38,107 nucleotides of DNA, taken from Pinguiococcus pyrenoidosus. Its lineage: Eukaryota; Sar; Pinguiophyceae; Pinguiochrysidales; Pinguiochrysidaceae. Shown piece by piece: positions 1-10,704 of the stretch (position 1 is its first letter; each line of letters begins with the position of its first letter). Under the pieces are notes generated by a model that worked only from the letters and a program-made list of their open reading frames with translations, was not told the DNA's origin and did not search any database. The stretch lies in contig JAAMXY010004499.1 of assembly GCA_019677205.1 (NCBI GenBank), forward strand, positions 1-38,107, written 5' to 3'. Both the position numbers and the translations under genes were made by a program.

Positions 1-1003
1 TAGATTCTAAAGGATCTTTTCTTAATCTATGACGTAGACATAAAACAATTATTTTACTTATATCATCAACAGTCACTTCTGTTCGGCCATCAAATGAAGT
101 AAAAGCTTTCGCAGCTCTATTTACAACTATATCCCCACGTAATCCATCTACATCTAGTTCACTACAAACTTGAGAAATTTTGACACGTAGATCATAATCT
201 AAGGAAACATCCCCTAATAAATTTTGGGCATCAATAATTTTATCCTTTAAAGCTTGTTGTTGATCTGAATATTTTTCTAACCAAATATCTGGATCTTTAT
301 CAAATGCTGTTCGTTCTTGAACGATTTTAACCCTAAGATCCGGTTCTTTTACTGTTCTGATTTCTGCATGCATACCAAATCGATCTAATAATTGAGGTCT
401 TAATTCACCTTCTTCTGGATTTCCAGACCCTACTAAAACAAATCTAGCTGGATGACGGATTGAAATGCCTTCACGTTCAACAGTATTCCAACCAGAAGCT
501 GCAGAATCTAAAAGAATATCAACCAAATGATCATCTAATAAATTAACTTCATCTACATATAAAATACCACGGTTAGCTTTAGCTAATAAACCTGGTTCAA
601 AAGCTTTAACACCTTCAGTTAAAGCTTTCTCAATATCTATAGTACCACAAACTCTATCTTCTGTAGCTCCTAAAGGCAAATCAATCATTGGAATTTTAAT
701 TGGTTCGACAGAAACTTCTTCATCATTTTCTAATTTTTGACGAACTTCTGAGCTCATTAACTCAAAGTCGGTCGGATGGGAATTAAAGGGATCATCTTTT
801 ACACATTCAATTTCTGGTAAAAGATCGGCTAATGCACGAATAGTTGTCGATTTTCCTGTACCACGATCCCCCATAATCATTACCCCACCAATCTTTGGAT
901 CAATGACATTTAATTGTAAAGCTAATTTCATTTCCTCTTGACCTACAATAGCTGTAAAAGGAAATACAGGTACTGTTTTCTTCTTTAATGTTTTTTCATT
1001 CAT
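1..1003 (-). CDS. chlI: Magnesium-chelatase ATPase subunit I (ChlI), 3' end outside window
   Basis: ChlI is the AAA+ motor subunit of Mg-chelatase, which inserts Mg2+ into protoporphyrin IX at the first committed step of chlorophyll synthesis; its partners are ChlD and ChlH. I read the frame back from an ATG at 1003: it stays open for 334 codons to base 1, so only about 20 C-terminal residues are missing compared with the usual ~350. Walker A is GDRGTGKS (residues 45-52, bases 848-871). Walker B is in [10 protein letters not shown], and the ChlI-typical stretches [19 protein letters not shown] and [14 protein letters not shown] follow. It lies downstream of psaM on the same strand, with the psaM hairpin between them. 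It has no stop inside the window. Identity is certain. Confidence 0.96.
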   Translation of the reverse strand, partial: MNEKTLKKKTVPVFPFTAIVGQEEMKLALQLNVIDPKIGGVMIMGDRGTGKSTTIRALADLLPEIECVKDDPFNSHPTDFELMSSEVRQKLENDEEVSVEPIKIPMIDLPLGATEDRVCGTIDIEKALTEGVKAFEPGLLAKANRGILYVDEVNLLDDHLVDILLDSAASGWNTVEREGISIRHPARFVLVGSGNPEEGELRPQLLDRFGMHAEIRTVKEPDLRVKIVQERTAFDKDPDIWLEKYSDQQQALKDKIIDAQNLLGDVSLDYDLRVKISQVCSELDVDGLRGDIVVNRAAKAFTSFDGRTEVTVDDISKIIVLCLRHRLRKDPLES

Positions 1004-1034
1004 AATAAAATTTAAAATAGATTTATATAAAGAA

Positions 1035-1073
1035 TTTTAAGGAATAAGTTTTCTAAAAACTTACTCCTTAAAA
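1035..1073 (-). terminator. Stem-loop after psaM
   Basis: Inverted repeat with 18-nt arms at 1035-1052 and 1056-1073 and a 3-nt loop, starting just past the psaM stop (1075-1077), which it nearly touches. The only mismatch (A1044/C1064 on the plus strand) becomes a U.G pair in minus-strand RNA, the strand that carries psaM. I infer a 3'-end-forming or mRNA-stabilising structure between psaM and chlI. Confidence 0.75.
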
Positions 1074-1074
1074 A

Positions 1075-1167
1075 TTAAGAATATAGAGCTGCGCCTAATC
1101 TAATAGCTAATAAACCTGATACAAGGGCAACTGCTAAAGCAATAAGAATTTGTGATTCTGTAATCAT
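1075..1167 (-). CDS. psaM: Photosystem I reaction centre subunit XII (PsaM)
   Basis: A 30-residue single-span thylakoid membrane protein of photosystem I, located near PsaB at the trimer-side periphery in cyanobacteria. The translation begins MITESQILIALAVALVSG and ends in RLGAALYS, matching the family pattern of a short polar N-terminus, one hydrophobic helix and an RLG...LY end. Length equals the usual 30-31 residues. It sits 41 bases downstream of atpA on the same strand and is followed by a tight hairpin, so it is probably the last gene of the atp transcript or a processed unit before chlI. Confidence 0.93.
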   Translation of the reverse strand: MITESQILIALAVALVSGLLAIRLGAALYS

Positions 1168-1208
1168 AATTTTAAAATTATTCAATAATATAATATGAAT
1201 CTATTATA

Positions 1209-2732
<1,524 letters not shown>

Positions 2733-2794
2733 TTACTTGCTATTTTTTTTCTATAAAATTAAAATAAACTGATTTCAAAAACTTATATTTATAA

Positions 2795-3358
2795 TTAACT
2801 TAATTTTACATTTAAACCTAAATGCTTAATTAAACCTTTCATCTGACCTTCTACACTTAAATCTAGAAGCTTAGAATTAACTTGTATCTTTAAACCTGCT
2901 AAAATATTAGGGTCTACGGTACAAATAAGTTTTACAGATGAAGCATTACAGTATTCTTTAAGTTGAATCATTAAATTATTTCTTTGTGCAGTTGTCAGAG
3001 GAACTGCTGAAGTTACTCTTGCCATAGAAATTTTCATTGAATCACTTAAAATATTTGTAAATTTTTTAATAATTGCATAAATACAATTTATACGGTTTTT
3101 TTCAACCAAAATAAGAAGAAAATTAACAGTTATAGGATCAACAAAAGTTGTAAAAATATTCTTTGTTGCTAACTGTTTATCTTTTAAGGTAACTAGCGGA
3201 TGTTCCAAATACAAACGTAGTACAGGATATTTTTTAAATAAAGATATGATTGTAACTAAATCTTTTATTATAATATCTATTTTATTTGTACTTTTTGCTG
3301 CTTGAATTAAAGCTTCCGCATAAGGAGTTGCAACTTTTGATTCAATAACAGTTTTCAT
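2795..3358 (-). CDS. atpD: ATP synthase CF1 subunit delta
   Basis: The delta (OSCP-like) subunit sits on top of the alpha3beta3 head and ties it to the peripheral stalk formed by AtpF and AtpG. It has 187 residues, typical of the family. The N-terminal helical bundle begins KVATPYAEALIQAA, and the conserved C-terminal segment contains DPNILAGLKIQVNSKLLDLSVEGQ, split here as DPNILAGLKIQVNSK (about residues 148-162) and LLDLSVEGQ. The ATG at 3356-3358 overlaps the atpF stop by one base (TAATG), implying coupled translation. In green plants this gene is nuclear; its plastid location marks the red lineage. Confidence 0.97.
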   Translation of the reverse strand: MKTVIESKVATPYAEALIQAAKSTNKIDIIIKDLVTIISLFKKYPVLRLYLEHPLVTLKDKQLATKNIFTTFVDPITVNFLLILVEKNRINCIYAIIKKFTNILSDSMKISMARVTSAVPLTTAQRNNLMIQLKEYCNASSVKLICTVDPNILAGLKIQVNSKLLDLSVEGQMKGLIKHLGLNVKLS

Positions 3359-3885
3359 TAAGATAATCCTTTTATCATTTCGATACGGTCATTAATAAGA
3401 CGCTCATGATCATCAGTTGAAAAATTTGATTCTAAATCACTAATAACCGTAAAAATGGCATTTGTAGTAACTTCATTTTTAATATCAGTTAAAACTTCAT
3501 ATTTACGGATATTCATAGTGTTGAATTCACTTTCACATTGACGTATAATTTCTTGCTGAGTCGCCTGGTAATCTGCTTCTAAAGCAGCTAATTTTATATT
3601 CAAAGCACTTCCAGTTATTTCTTGTAAGACAATATCTGCTTGATTTACTTGAATTTCAACTTCTTGTAAACGTTCTAAAGCTTGATTTAATTTATTATCA
3701 GCATTTTTAATGTTGTTTATAATAAAATTTTGACGATTAGATAAGTTTGAACTTAAAAAATCTCTTCCAACAATAAAAAGACCAACTAATAAAATAGCGA
3801 TATTTACAATATTAGTTTCTAAAATGTCAGGATTTATCCCAAAACCAGACCCAGCCTCATTTGCCATTAATATATTTTGAAACAT
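3358..3885 (-). CDS. atpF: ATP synthase CFo subunit b (AtpF)
   Basis: Peripheral-stalk subunit b: one N-terminal membrane span (about residues 26-44, NIVNIAILLVGLFIVG) followed by a long charged coiled coil reaching up to the delta subunit. It has 175 residues, within the usual range. The N-terminal NPDILETNIVN is characteristic of plastid and cyanobacterial b subunits. The start could be the first Met (3885) or the Met at residue 7 (MANEAGSG); I keep the longer reading but cannot decide between them. It overlaps atpD by one base and there is no intron, unlike land plants. Confidence 0.96.
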   Translation of the reverse strand: MFQNILMANEAGSGFGINPDILETNIVNIAILLVGLFIVGRDFLSSNLSNRQNFIINNIKNADNKLNQALERLQEVEIQVNQADIVLQEITGSALNIKLAALEADYQATQQEIIRQCESEFNTMNIRKYEVLTDIKNEVTTNAIFTVISDLESNFSTDDHERLINDRIEMIKGLS

Positions 3886-3926
3886 ATTTTTATGTTTAAG
3901 GGTTTAAGGAAATTTATTTATTTATT

Positions 3927-4403
3927 TTAAATCTTCTTTAAACCTAATTTTTGATAAATTAAATTTGAAAGAGATTTTAAATCTGCTAATAAAACAGTAA
4001 TAACTCGTTCTTTTTCAGCATACAATTCATTTGTATATCTGTAAACTACATCATCTAAAACATATTGATTAAATCTAATCTCAAAATTAAAACGTCCTGC
4101 AAACAACGCTTTAAATTCAAGAATTTCATTTTCAGTTTGGTATCTTGCACGTGAAATACTAATTTCGTATTCCATTAAAAGTTTTTCAGCCTCTTTAAGA
4201 ATTTCAGATGCTTTAATTAAATTATTATTAACATATTTTGTTCTCTCTTCTATGCTATTTAATAATGGATTAAATAAAATAGACTTAAGTACTGCAGATA
4301 AAATAACAGTTTGTAATGCAATAACAATAAATGTACCATCGAAATCAAAAAGACCACCTGTCTTTTCTTCAAGAACCAAATATAGGGATATAATATTCGT
4401 CAT
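3927..4403 (-). CDS. atpG: ATP synthase CFo subunit b' (AtpG)
   Basis: The second peripheral-stalk subunit, b' (subunit II), which pairs with AtpF. Such duplicated and diverged b subunits are typical of photosynthetic organisms. It has 158 residues. The N-terminal block GGLFDFDGTFIVIALQ leads into the single membrane span (about 22-45), then LFNPLLNSIEERTKYV and a charged coiled coil. It lies 41 bases upstream of atpF in the operon. Plastid location is a red-lineage trait, since it is nuclear in green plants. Confidence 0.96.
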   Translation of the reverse strand: MTNIISLYLVLEEKTGGLFDFDGTFIVIALQTVILSAVLKSILFNPLLNSIEERTKYVNNNLIKASEILKEAEKLLMEYEISISRARYQTENEILEFKALFAGRFNFEIRFNQYVLDDVVYRYTNELYAEKERVITVLLADLKSLSNLIYQKLGLKKI

Positions 4404-4425
4404 AAATCTTTTTAATTCATTTATA

Positions 4426-4489
4426 AAAATACCAAGACTTTGAGAAGTCTAAACATAAATGTATGCCAGCATCCCAGTCTTGGTATTTT
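4426..4489 (-). terminator. Stem-loop after atpH
   Basis: Perfect 14-bp arms at 4426-4439 and 4476-4489 enclose a 36-nt loop. The stem begins 7 bases past the atpH stop. Because atpG follows on the same strand, this is more likely an RNA-processing or 3'-protecting element that lets atpH mRNA accumulate above its neighbours (its c-ring product is needed in many copies) than a full terminator. That role is inferred. Confidence 0.6.
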
Positions 4490-4496
4490 AAGCGAA

Positions 4497-4760
<264 letters not shown>

Positions 4761-4832
4761 TTAATTAAAAATTTTTAAAAATTAACAAGTTTCAAAATTT
4801 TTGACAATAGCTAATTAAAAGTAATACTGAAA

Positions 4833-5546
4833 TTATTCAACAGCTTCAGCTATATAGGCTGCAGCTAGAGTTGAAAAAATTAATGCTTGAATACTACTTG
4901 CAAAAACACCTAAAACCATAATAGGTAAAGGTATAATTAATGGAACAAGCATTGTTAAAACAGATACTGTTAATTCATCTGCTAAAATATTACCAAATAA
5001 ACGGAAACTTAAAGATAAAGGTTTCGTAAAATCTTCTAGAATATTAATTGGTAAAAGTACAGGAGTTGGTTCTAAATATCTTTTAAAATATCCAAGACCT
5101 TTTTTTTGTAAACCTGCATAAAAATAAGTTAATGAAACTAATAAAGACAGGGCTACTGTTGTATTAATATCATTTGTTGGAGCAGCTAATTCACCTTCTG
5201 GTAACTGTATAAGTTTCCATGGAACTAAAGCACCCGCCCAGTTACAACCAAATATAAATAGGAAAAGAGTCCCAATAAATGGCAACCAAGGTTTATAGGC
5301 TGTTGGTCCTAATTGATTCTTTGCTATATCTTCAACAAATTCAACGACAAATTCCATGAAGTTTTGCCATCCCTCAGGAATTCTTTCAATTTTTTGAGTT
5401 CCAAGAAGGGAAAAAGAAATTATAAGTAATAAAACCAACCAACTAACGATTAAAACTTGACCATGAAGTGATAATTCATCATTTAAATACCAATAGAAGT
5501 GCTGTCCTATTTCGACGCCTGCTAACGATAAAGTAATATTATACAT
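4833..5546 (-). CDS. atpI: ATP synthase CFo subunit a (AtpI)
   Basis: The stationary proton-channel subunit a of CFo in the thylakoid membrane. It has 237 residues with 5-6 hydrophobic spans. Signature segments include [33 protein letters not shown], and the essential-arginine helix [18 protein letters not shown], which carries the Arg that faces AtpH E61. The C-terminus is [20 protein letters not shown]. It is the first ATP synthase gene of the cluster, 108 bases after tsf. Full length. Confidence 0.98.
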   Translation of the reverse strand: MYNITLSLAGVEIGQHFYWYLNDELSLHGQVLIVSWLVLLLIISFSLLGTQKIERIPEGWQNFMEFVVEFVEDIAKNQLGPTAYKPWLPFIGTLFLFIFGCNWAGALVPWKLIQLPEGELAAPTNDINTTVALSLLVSLTYFYAGLQKKGLGYFKRYLEPTPVLLPINILEDFTKPLSLSFRLFGNILADELTVSVLTMLVPLIIPLPIMVLGVFASSIQALIFSTLAAAYIAEAVE

Positions 5547-5654
5547 ATAAAAAATTTCTCTAAAAACCAGAGTATTGAATTGATTTCTTTTTCTTGATAG
5601 TTATTATATAAAATGAAATTTAATTTTAAGTCAAAAGTAGTTAAAGACCTTAAT

Positions 5655-6263
5655 TTAGTCACCCTCTCCCAATGTAAAACGAGAGAATCGTGAAACTTGT
5701 ATATTTTCTCCAAGAACAGAAATTTTCTGTTTAATTAATTCATCGATAGTTATATTTTGATCCTTCATATAAGGCTGATCTAGTAAAGTTTGAGTTTTAA
5801 AAATCTTCTCTACGCGACCTTGAACTATCTTTTCTTTTATTTCTTCGGGTTTATTTTCCAGATCTTCCTTACCCAATTCAATTTGCTTCTCTTTTTCAAT
5901 AATATCTTCAGGTATATCATTATAAGAAATATAATTAATTGAAGGAAAAGCTGCTATTTGCATTGAAATAATTTTAGATAATTCTTTGAACTCTTCACGT
6001 CTCGCAACAAAATCAGTTTCACAGTTTAATTCTAATAAAACACCAATTTTGCCGCCGGTATGAATATAAGCATCTATAATCCCTTCACTAACGGCCCTAG
6101 AAGATTTTTTTTCTGCAGATGCTAACCCTTTTTGACGAAGAGCTTCCATTGCCTTTTCGAAATCACCTGCGTGTTCTTGTAAGGCTTTTTTACAATTCAT
6201 CATTCCTGCGCCAGTTTTTTCACGCAATTGTTTTACGTCTTGTGGATTAATTTGAATATTCAT
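5655..6263 (-). CDS. tsf: Elongation factor Ts
   Basis: EF-Ts is the guanine-nucleotide exchange factor that recharges EF-Tu in plastid translation. It has 202 residues: the N-terminal UBA-like domain with [20 protein letters not shown], the exchange-core motif [17 protein letters not shown], and the C-terminal [14 protein letters not shown]. This short form lacks part of the longer bacterial core (about 280 residues), as in other red-lineage plastid copies. Its start overlaps the end of rps2 by 17 bases, so translation may be coupled. The rps2-tsf-atpI order is ancestral to red-type plastids. Confidence 0.97.
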   Translation of the reverse strand: MNIQINPQDVKQLREKTGAGMMNCKKALQEHAGDFEKAMEALRQKGLASAEKKSSRAVSEGIIDAYIHTGGKIGVLLELNCETDFVARREEFKELSKIISMQIAAFPSINYISYNDIPEDIIEKEKQIELGKEDLENKPEEIKEKIVQGRVEKIFKTQTLLDQPYMKDQNITIDELIKQKISVLGENIQVSRFSRFTLGEGD

Positions 6264-6984
6264 AATTTTCTTCCTCCTCAGTTTTTGAATTTTTAGTTAA
6301 TTGAATTTGCATACCATATGAAATACGATCTGCAAGATATTGTAAAATGTATTTAATTGAGCTAATTGTATCATCATTTGCAGGAATAGGAATATCTGTG
6401 ATATCAGGATCACAATTTGTATCTAATAAAGAAACAATCGGTATATTTAAAGTTAAAGCTTCTCTTACAGCTGTAATTTCTCTTTGCTGATCAATTACAA
6501 TAATTATATTAGGCAAAGTTTTCATATCCCTAATTCCGATCAAATGACGTTTTAAATTCTCTAATTCTTTTTTCTTGTTTGAAGCTTCTTTTTTCGGTAA
6601 TTTTTCAAAAGTACCATCTGCTTCTTGAGTTTCTAGTAAAACCATTTTATCAATTCTTAATCTAATGGTTTCCCAATTTGTTAGCATACCACCTAACCAG
6701 CGATGATTAATATAAAAACTTTTACAACGTTTTGCTTCTTGGCTAACAATTGACGCGGCTTGTTTTTTTGTTCCAACAAACAAAAAAGTATTACCATTTT
6801 CCGCAGCAGTTTGTAAAAAATCTCCTGCTTGAGTTAATAATTTTGCGGTTTGAACTAAATCTAGAATATGGATTCCATTACGCTCTGTATAGATATATGG
6901 AAACATTTTTGGATTCCAATTTGATGTTTTATGTCCTAAATGGACGCTTGCTTTTGCTAGTTGGGCTAAATGAATTGTAGCCAT
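6247..6984 (-). CDS. rps2: Small ribosomal subunit protein uS2 (Rps2)
   Basis: Ribosomal protein S2 binds the 30S head-body junction. It has 245 residues. Family marks: [22 protein letters not shown] at the N-terminus, [11 protein letters not shown], the block [16 protein letters not shown], and the C-terminal part with [22 protein letters not shown]. It is 70 bases downstream of rpoC2 on the same strand, continuing the rpoB-rpoC1-rpoC2-rps2-tsf-atp string, and overlaps tsf by 17 bases. Confidence 0.98.
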   Translation of the reverse strand: MATIHLAQLAKASVHLGHKTSNWNPKMFPYIYTERNGIHILDLVQTAKLLTQAGDFLQTAAENGNTFLFVGTKKQAASIVSQEAKRCKSFYINHRWLGGMLTNWETIRLRIDKMVLLETQEADGTFEKLPKKEASNKKKELENLKRHLIGIRDMKTLPNIIIVIDQQREITAVREALTLNIPIVSLLDTNCDPDITDIPIPANDDTISSIKYILQYLADRISYGMQIQLTKNSKTEEEENYEYSN

Positions 6985-7054
6985 AATTTTTCCTTTTTTT
7001 TCTTTAACTCAAATATTATCATAAATTTATTTTTTCTTCCACTATTTAAGAATT

Positions 7055-10000
7055 TTATTTATATATATTTTTTAAATAAAAAGGAAGAGATAAATTATTT
7101 TCTATCAATAAACTATTATACAAATTAAAACCTGTTCCTGCGGGAATAAGTCGCCCAACAATTACATTTTCCTTCAATCCGTGTAACCAATCAAGTTTAC
7201 CTTCGACTGCTGATTGTGTAAGAACCTTTGTTGTTTCTTGGAAACTAGCTGCAGAAATAAAACTATCTGTTTTTAAAGATGCTCTAGTTATTCCATATAA
7301 AATTGGAATATAAGTTGCTGGATGTTTTCCAAAAAAGTAAATAGATTCATTTACATAATTTATAGTTTCAAGATCAATAATATCACCACATCGAAGCATT
7401 GTCTCACCAGGATTTGCAATTTGAATTTTTGAACTCATTTGTCTAACTATAACTTCAACGTGTTTGTCTGAAATTGAAACTCCTTGAGATTCATAAACTT
7501 GCTGAATAGAACTTACAATTAAAACTTGAATTTTTCTCAAGCTTCTATAGCAAGATTCATAGATTGAGTTAAATAATGAGAAATATTTATAGTAACTATG
7601 TAAAAGTTTATGTAAATTTAATCCTTTTTTGATTTGGAAATTTAAATAAACAAAATCTCCAAGTGACAAATTAGTAGTGTTATTTAATAATCTCCTATAA
7701 ACTTGAAGTCCCGTTCTTCCAAGTATAACAATTTGATTAAAACTAATAGCTTTAGTCAAATTATCACGATTTTGTTTTATATAAACTTGATATTTTCCAT
7801 TAAATATAAATAAACCAAAATTCTTTGCTAACCTTCCTTTATTAGATATTTTTCTAGCCTCTAAAATTTCTTCAACTTTAGGCAGACCTTGAACAATATC
7901 ACCTGTTGTTGTTTTTTCAAATAAGAATAATCCTAGATTCTCGTTTTTATAAATAAAATCATCATGTGATATAAATAAATAAGTTCCTTTAGAAAATAAA
8001 TAAGGATAAGCTTTTTGAATTTGGATAGAATTTCCATTTATTTCTTTTATTTGGCCAGATACTGGAGAATATAGAGTCGGATTTAATTTGTCATTTTTAA
8101 ATACAAAATCTCCTTTTTTAACAGAAAAATTATTATTATCAATAAAGTAATTTACATAATCTTTATCACTATTAAAAAATAGGGATAGATTATCTTCATG
8201 TTTTAATTGCCAATCTTGTATTGATTGATTTCTACTTGAATTTAATTCAAAAAATCCAATACAACTATTTACTGGAAAATAATATTCATTTTGGTTAAAA
8301 AGATTTAAATCTAAAGACTGATTTATTTGAGGTAAAAGAGATTCTCTAGTACTTATAAAAAATTTAAAATCATTTTTATTTGTTTTAATTAGTCTAGAGT
8401 AGATATTATTATTGTTGAATAAATTTTGATTAATTTGCAATACTAAAGACAGGTTAATTATTTTGCTATGAACGTTACGTTTATTAATATTTTCAAAAGA
8501 ATGTTCTAAAGTTAGTTTAGCAGTCTTTTCTTTTGAATTTATCTCATAAAGAGGTAATCTATAAAACTCAAGATCTGATAGAACTAAAAAAATATTCTTA
8601 TTTTTTATAATTTTTTCCAAAACACACGGAGTGTTTATTATTAAATTTTTAAATAGCTTTTCTCCAGGATAAAGTATTTGAGATTTTAAATTTATAATTT
8701 CGTTCATAAATTTTGGACTAAAATTAATGTTTTCGAAATTAATTTTTATTAAACCAGAGTTTTTTTCAATTTGCTTTGTAATTAAAATTAAGCAATTTTT
8801 AGAAGATAAAGATTCATTTACAAAATTATTTCTTATTAAACTAACTAATAATCTTTTTTTATTTAGTTCTTGTTTTTTCAGAGAATGATCTATAAAAAAT
8901 TTCTTATTTTTAAAAGATAAATTATTTATTGAGAAAAATAATTTATTACGCTTATTTAAAAAAGAATTTTTAGAAGGTAATATTCGCCCAATAATATAAT
9001 GGGTTTTGTCAATTTTAGAATTAGATTTAGGTACAAAATGTAAGAAAGAATTAAATAAATTAATAAAAATTTGATTATTTCCAATATCTTTATTTAGAGA
9101 TAAAAATTTTAAATGTAAAAGAGATGAGGAAAACTCTAATTTAGTAGTAAAATTATTATCTCTACTATTTATTAAATTTCCCGATAAATAATTCTTAATT
9201 TTACTTTGACCAAGTAATTGGTTGTTCAAAAATACTTTTTGTAATTTTAATCTTAATTCAATACTAAAAGGAAGTTCATATAATTCACCTGCAATTAACC
9301 ATATTACATCTGAAAAATCGTTTTTTTGGTCTTTTTTTGAACTTGATAGTTTTTCAGTAAATAATTTAGAATTAAAGAAAATTTTTCCAGAATTCTGAGC
9401 TTTTAATTCTTTTGTGCCAAGAGCTTTTGTTTCACTTTTGGAAGAAATCTTTCCAATTAGATCATTCTTTTTAACAAAAGATAAATTTTTTATAAATAAA
9501 TTTGTATCACTAGTTACAGGAATAGTAATTATTTTATTTGCATAAGTTTTTAAAAAAATCTCTCCAGAATTTTTAGTTAAATAAGCAATCTGACCTAACT
9601 CAGTTCGATAAGGAACAAATTTTAGATCTTTTGAAAATTTTATTTGGCCTGCTTCTTTTACAGAAATTTGATTAGTAAATGATCCTGTAAATACACCTCC
9701 GGTGTGGAATGTTCTCATAGTTAATTGCGTGCCTGGCTCGCCAATTGATTGAGCAGCCAAAACTCCAACAGCTTCACCTAATGGAACAATTTTATTAATT
9801 GCTAAATTCCAACCATAACAACGTTGGCATATTGATCTAACAGACCTACAGGTTAGCGCTGAATAAATAAAAATATCTAAGGGTAAAAACTTTTCTAATT
9901 TATCAAGAATTTCAAAAGTTAATTCTTGATTCTTTTTAATAACTATATTATTAACTATTAAATCTTCAGCGAGTATTCTACCAATTAATTGATCATAAAG

Positions 10001-10699
10001 AATTCCAGAATTTGAAACAGATATAAGGATACCTCTAGAAGTTCCACACGAAATTTCACGTATTACAACATCCTGAGCAACATCTACTAATCTGCGGGTA
10101 AGATAGCCTGAATCTGCTGTTTTTAAAGCAGTATCCACCAAACCTTTTCTAGCTCCAAATGAAGAAATTAAATAATCTGTAATTTTTAATCCTTCTCGAA
10201 AATTTGCTACAATAGGTAAATCAATAATTTCCCCATTAGGATCCGCCATTAATCCTCGCATTCCAACTAATTGACGAACTTGAGAAATATTGCCCCTTGC
10301 TCCAGAAAATGCCATTATATAAATTGAATTCAAAGGATCAGTAGTTTTGAAATAATCAATAACTTGATCTTTAAGATTTTCGCTTGTGGTGTTCCAAGTA
10401 TTAATAACCTGTTGAAAACGCTCAATTTCTGTTAATTCAGCTCTTTCAACTTTTTTATTAAATAAATCTGTTGAATCATAAGCTTTTTTTAAAGTATATG
10501 CCTTGCTTGGAGGAATTTTAAGATCTTCTAGATTTAAAGATAAACCTGCTCTTGTGGCATAATAAAATCCTAAAGATTTCAAAGTATCTACTAACGTAGA
10601 TACTGTAACAATTCCATAATTAGTAAAAGCTTCCAAAATAATTTTTCTTAGTTGCTTTTTATCAATTATTTGATTTTTATAAATAAACTTTTTTTTCAT
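7055..10699 (-). CDS. rpoC2: RNA polymerase subunit beta'' (RpoC2)
   Basis: The C-terminal half of bacterial beta', a separate subunit of the plastid-encoded RNA polymerase. It has 1214 residues. The N-terminal part is well conserved: IYIMAFSGARGNISQVRQLVG, the cysteine cluster TCRSVRSICQRCYGWN (zinc site), and GEPGTQLTMRTFHTGGVF near residues 315-335. Roughly residues 365-930 form a weakly conserved, Lys/Asn/Ile/Leu-rich insertion, corresponding to the sequence-insertion domain between trigger-loop halves in cyanobacterial and plastid beta''. Conservation resumes at GLPKVEEILEARK (about 940) and runs to VGRLIPAGTGF near the C-terminus. It starts 5 bases after rpoC1. Confidence 0.97.
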   Translation of the reverse strand: MKKKFIYKNQIIDKKQLRKIILEAFTNYGIVTVSTLVDTLKSLGFYYATRAGLSLNLEDLKIPPSKAYTLKKAYDSTDLFNKKVERAELTEIERFQQVINTWNTTSENLKDQVIDYFKTTDPLNSIYIMAFSGARGNISQVRQLVGMRGLMADPNGEIIDLPIVANFREGLKITDYLISSFGARKGLVDTALKTADSGYLTRRLVDVAQDVVIREISCGTSRGILISVSNSGILYDQLIGRILAEDLIVNNIVIKKNQELTFEILDKLEKFLPLDIFIYSALTCRSVRSICQRCYGWNLAINKIVPLGEAVGVLAAQSIGEPGTQLTMRTFHTGGVFTGSFTNQISVKEAGQIKFSKDLKFVPYRTELGQIAYLTKNSGEIFLKTYANKIITIPVTSDTNLFIKNLSFVKKNDLIGKISSKSETKALGTKELKAQNSGKIFFNSKLFTEKLSSSKKDQKNDFSDVIWLIAGELYELPFSIELRLKLQKVFLNNQLLGQSKIKNYLSGNLINSRDNNFTTKLEFSSSLLHLKFLSLNKDIGNNQIFINLFNSFLHFVPKSNSKIDKTHYIIGRILPSKNSFLNKRNKLFFSINNLSFKNKKFFIDHSLKKQELNKKRLLVSLIRNNFVNESLSSKNCLILITKQIEKNSGLIKINFENINFSPKFMNEIINLKSQILYPGEKLFKNLIINTPCVLEKIIKNKNIFLVLSDLEFYRLPLYEINSKEKTAKLTLEHSFENINKRNVHSKIINLSLVLQINQNLFNNNNIYSRLIKTNKNDFKFFISTRESLLPQINQSLDLNLFNQNEYYFPVNSCIGFFELNSSRNQSIQDWQLKHEDNLSLFFNSDKDYVNYFIDNNNFSVKKGDFVFKNDKLNPTLYSPVSGQIKEINGNSIQIQKAYPYLFSKGTYLFISHDDFIYKNENLGLFLFEKTTTGDIVQGLPKVEEILEARKISNKGRLAKNFGLFIFNGKYQVYIKQNRDNLTKAISFNQIVILGRTGLQVYRRLLNNTTNLSLGDFVYLNFQIKKGLNLHKLLHSYYKYFSLFNSIYESCYRSLRKIQVLIVSSIQQVYESQGVSISDKHVEVIVRQMSSKIQIANPGETMLRCGDIIDLETINYVNESIYFFGKHPATYIPILYGITRASLKTDSFISAASFQETTKVLTQSAVEGKLDWLHGLKENVIVGRLIPAGTGFNLYNSLLIENNLSLPFYLKNIYK

Positions 10700-10704
10700 A
10701 ATTG

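Noticed and set aside
5522-5713. Minus-strand 63-codon frame spanning the tsf/atpI junction
   Set aside because: It overlaps both genes in another frame and has no recognisable features or ribosome site.
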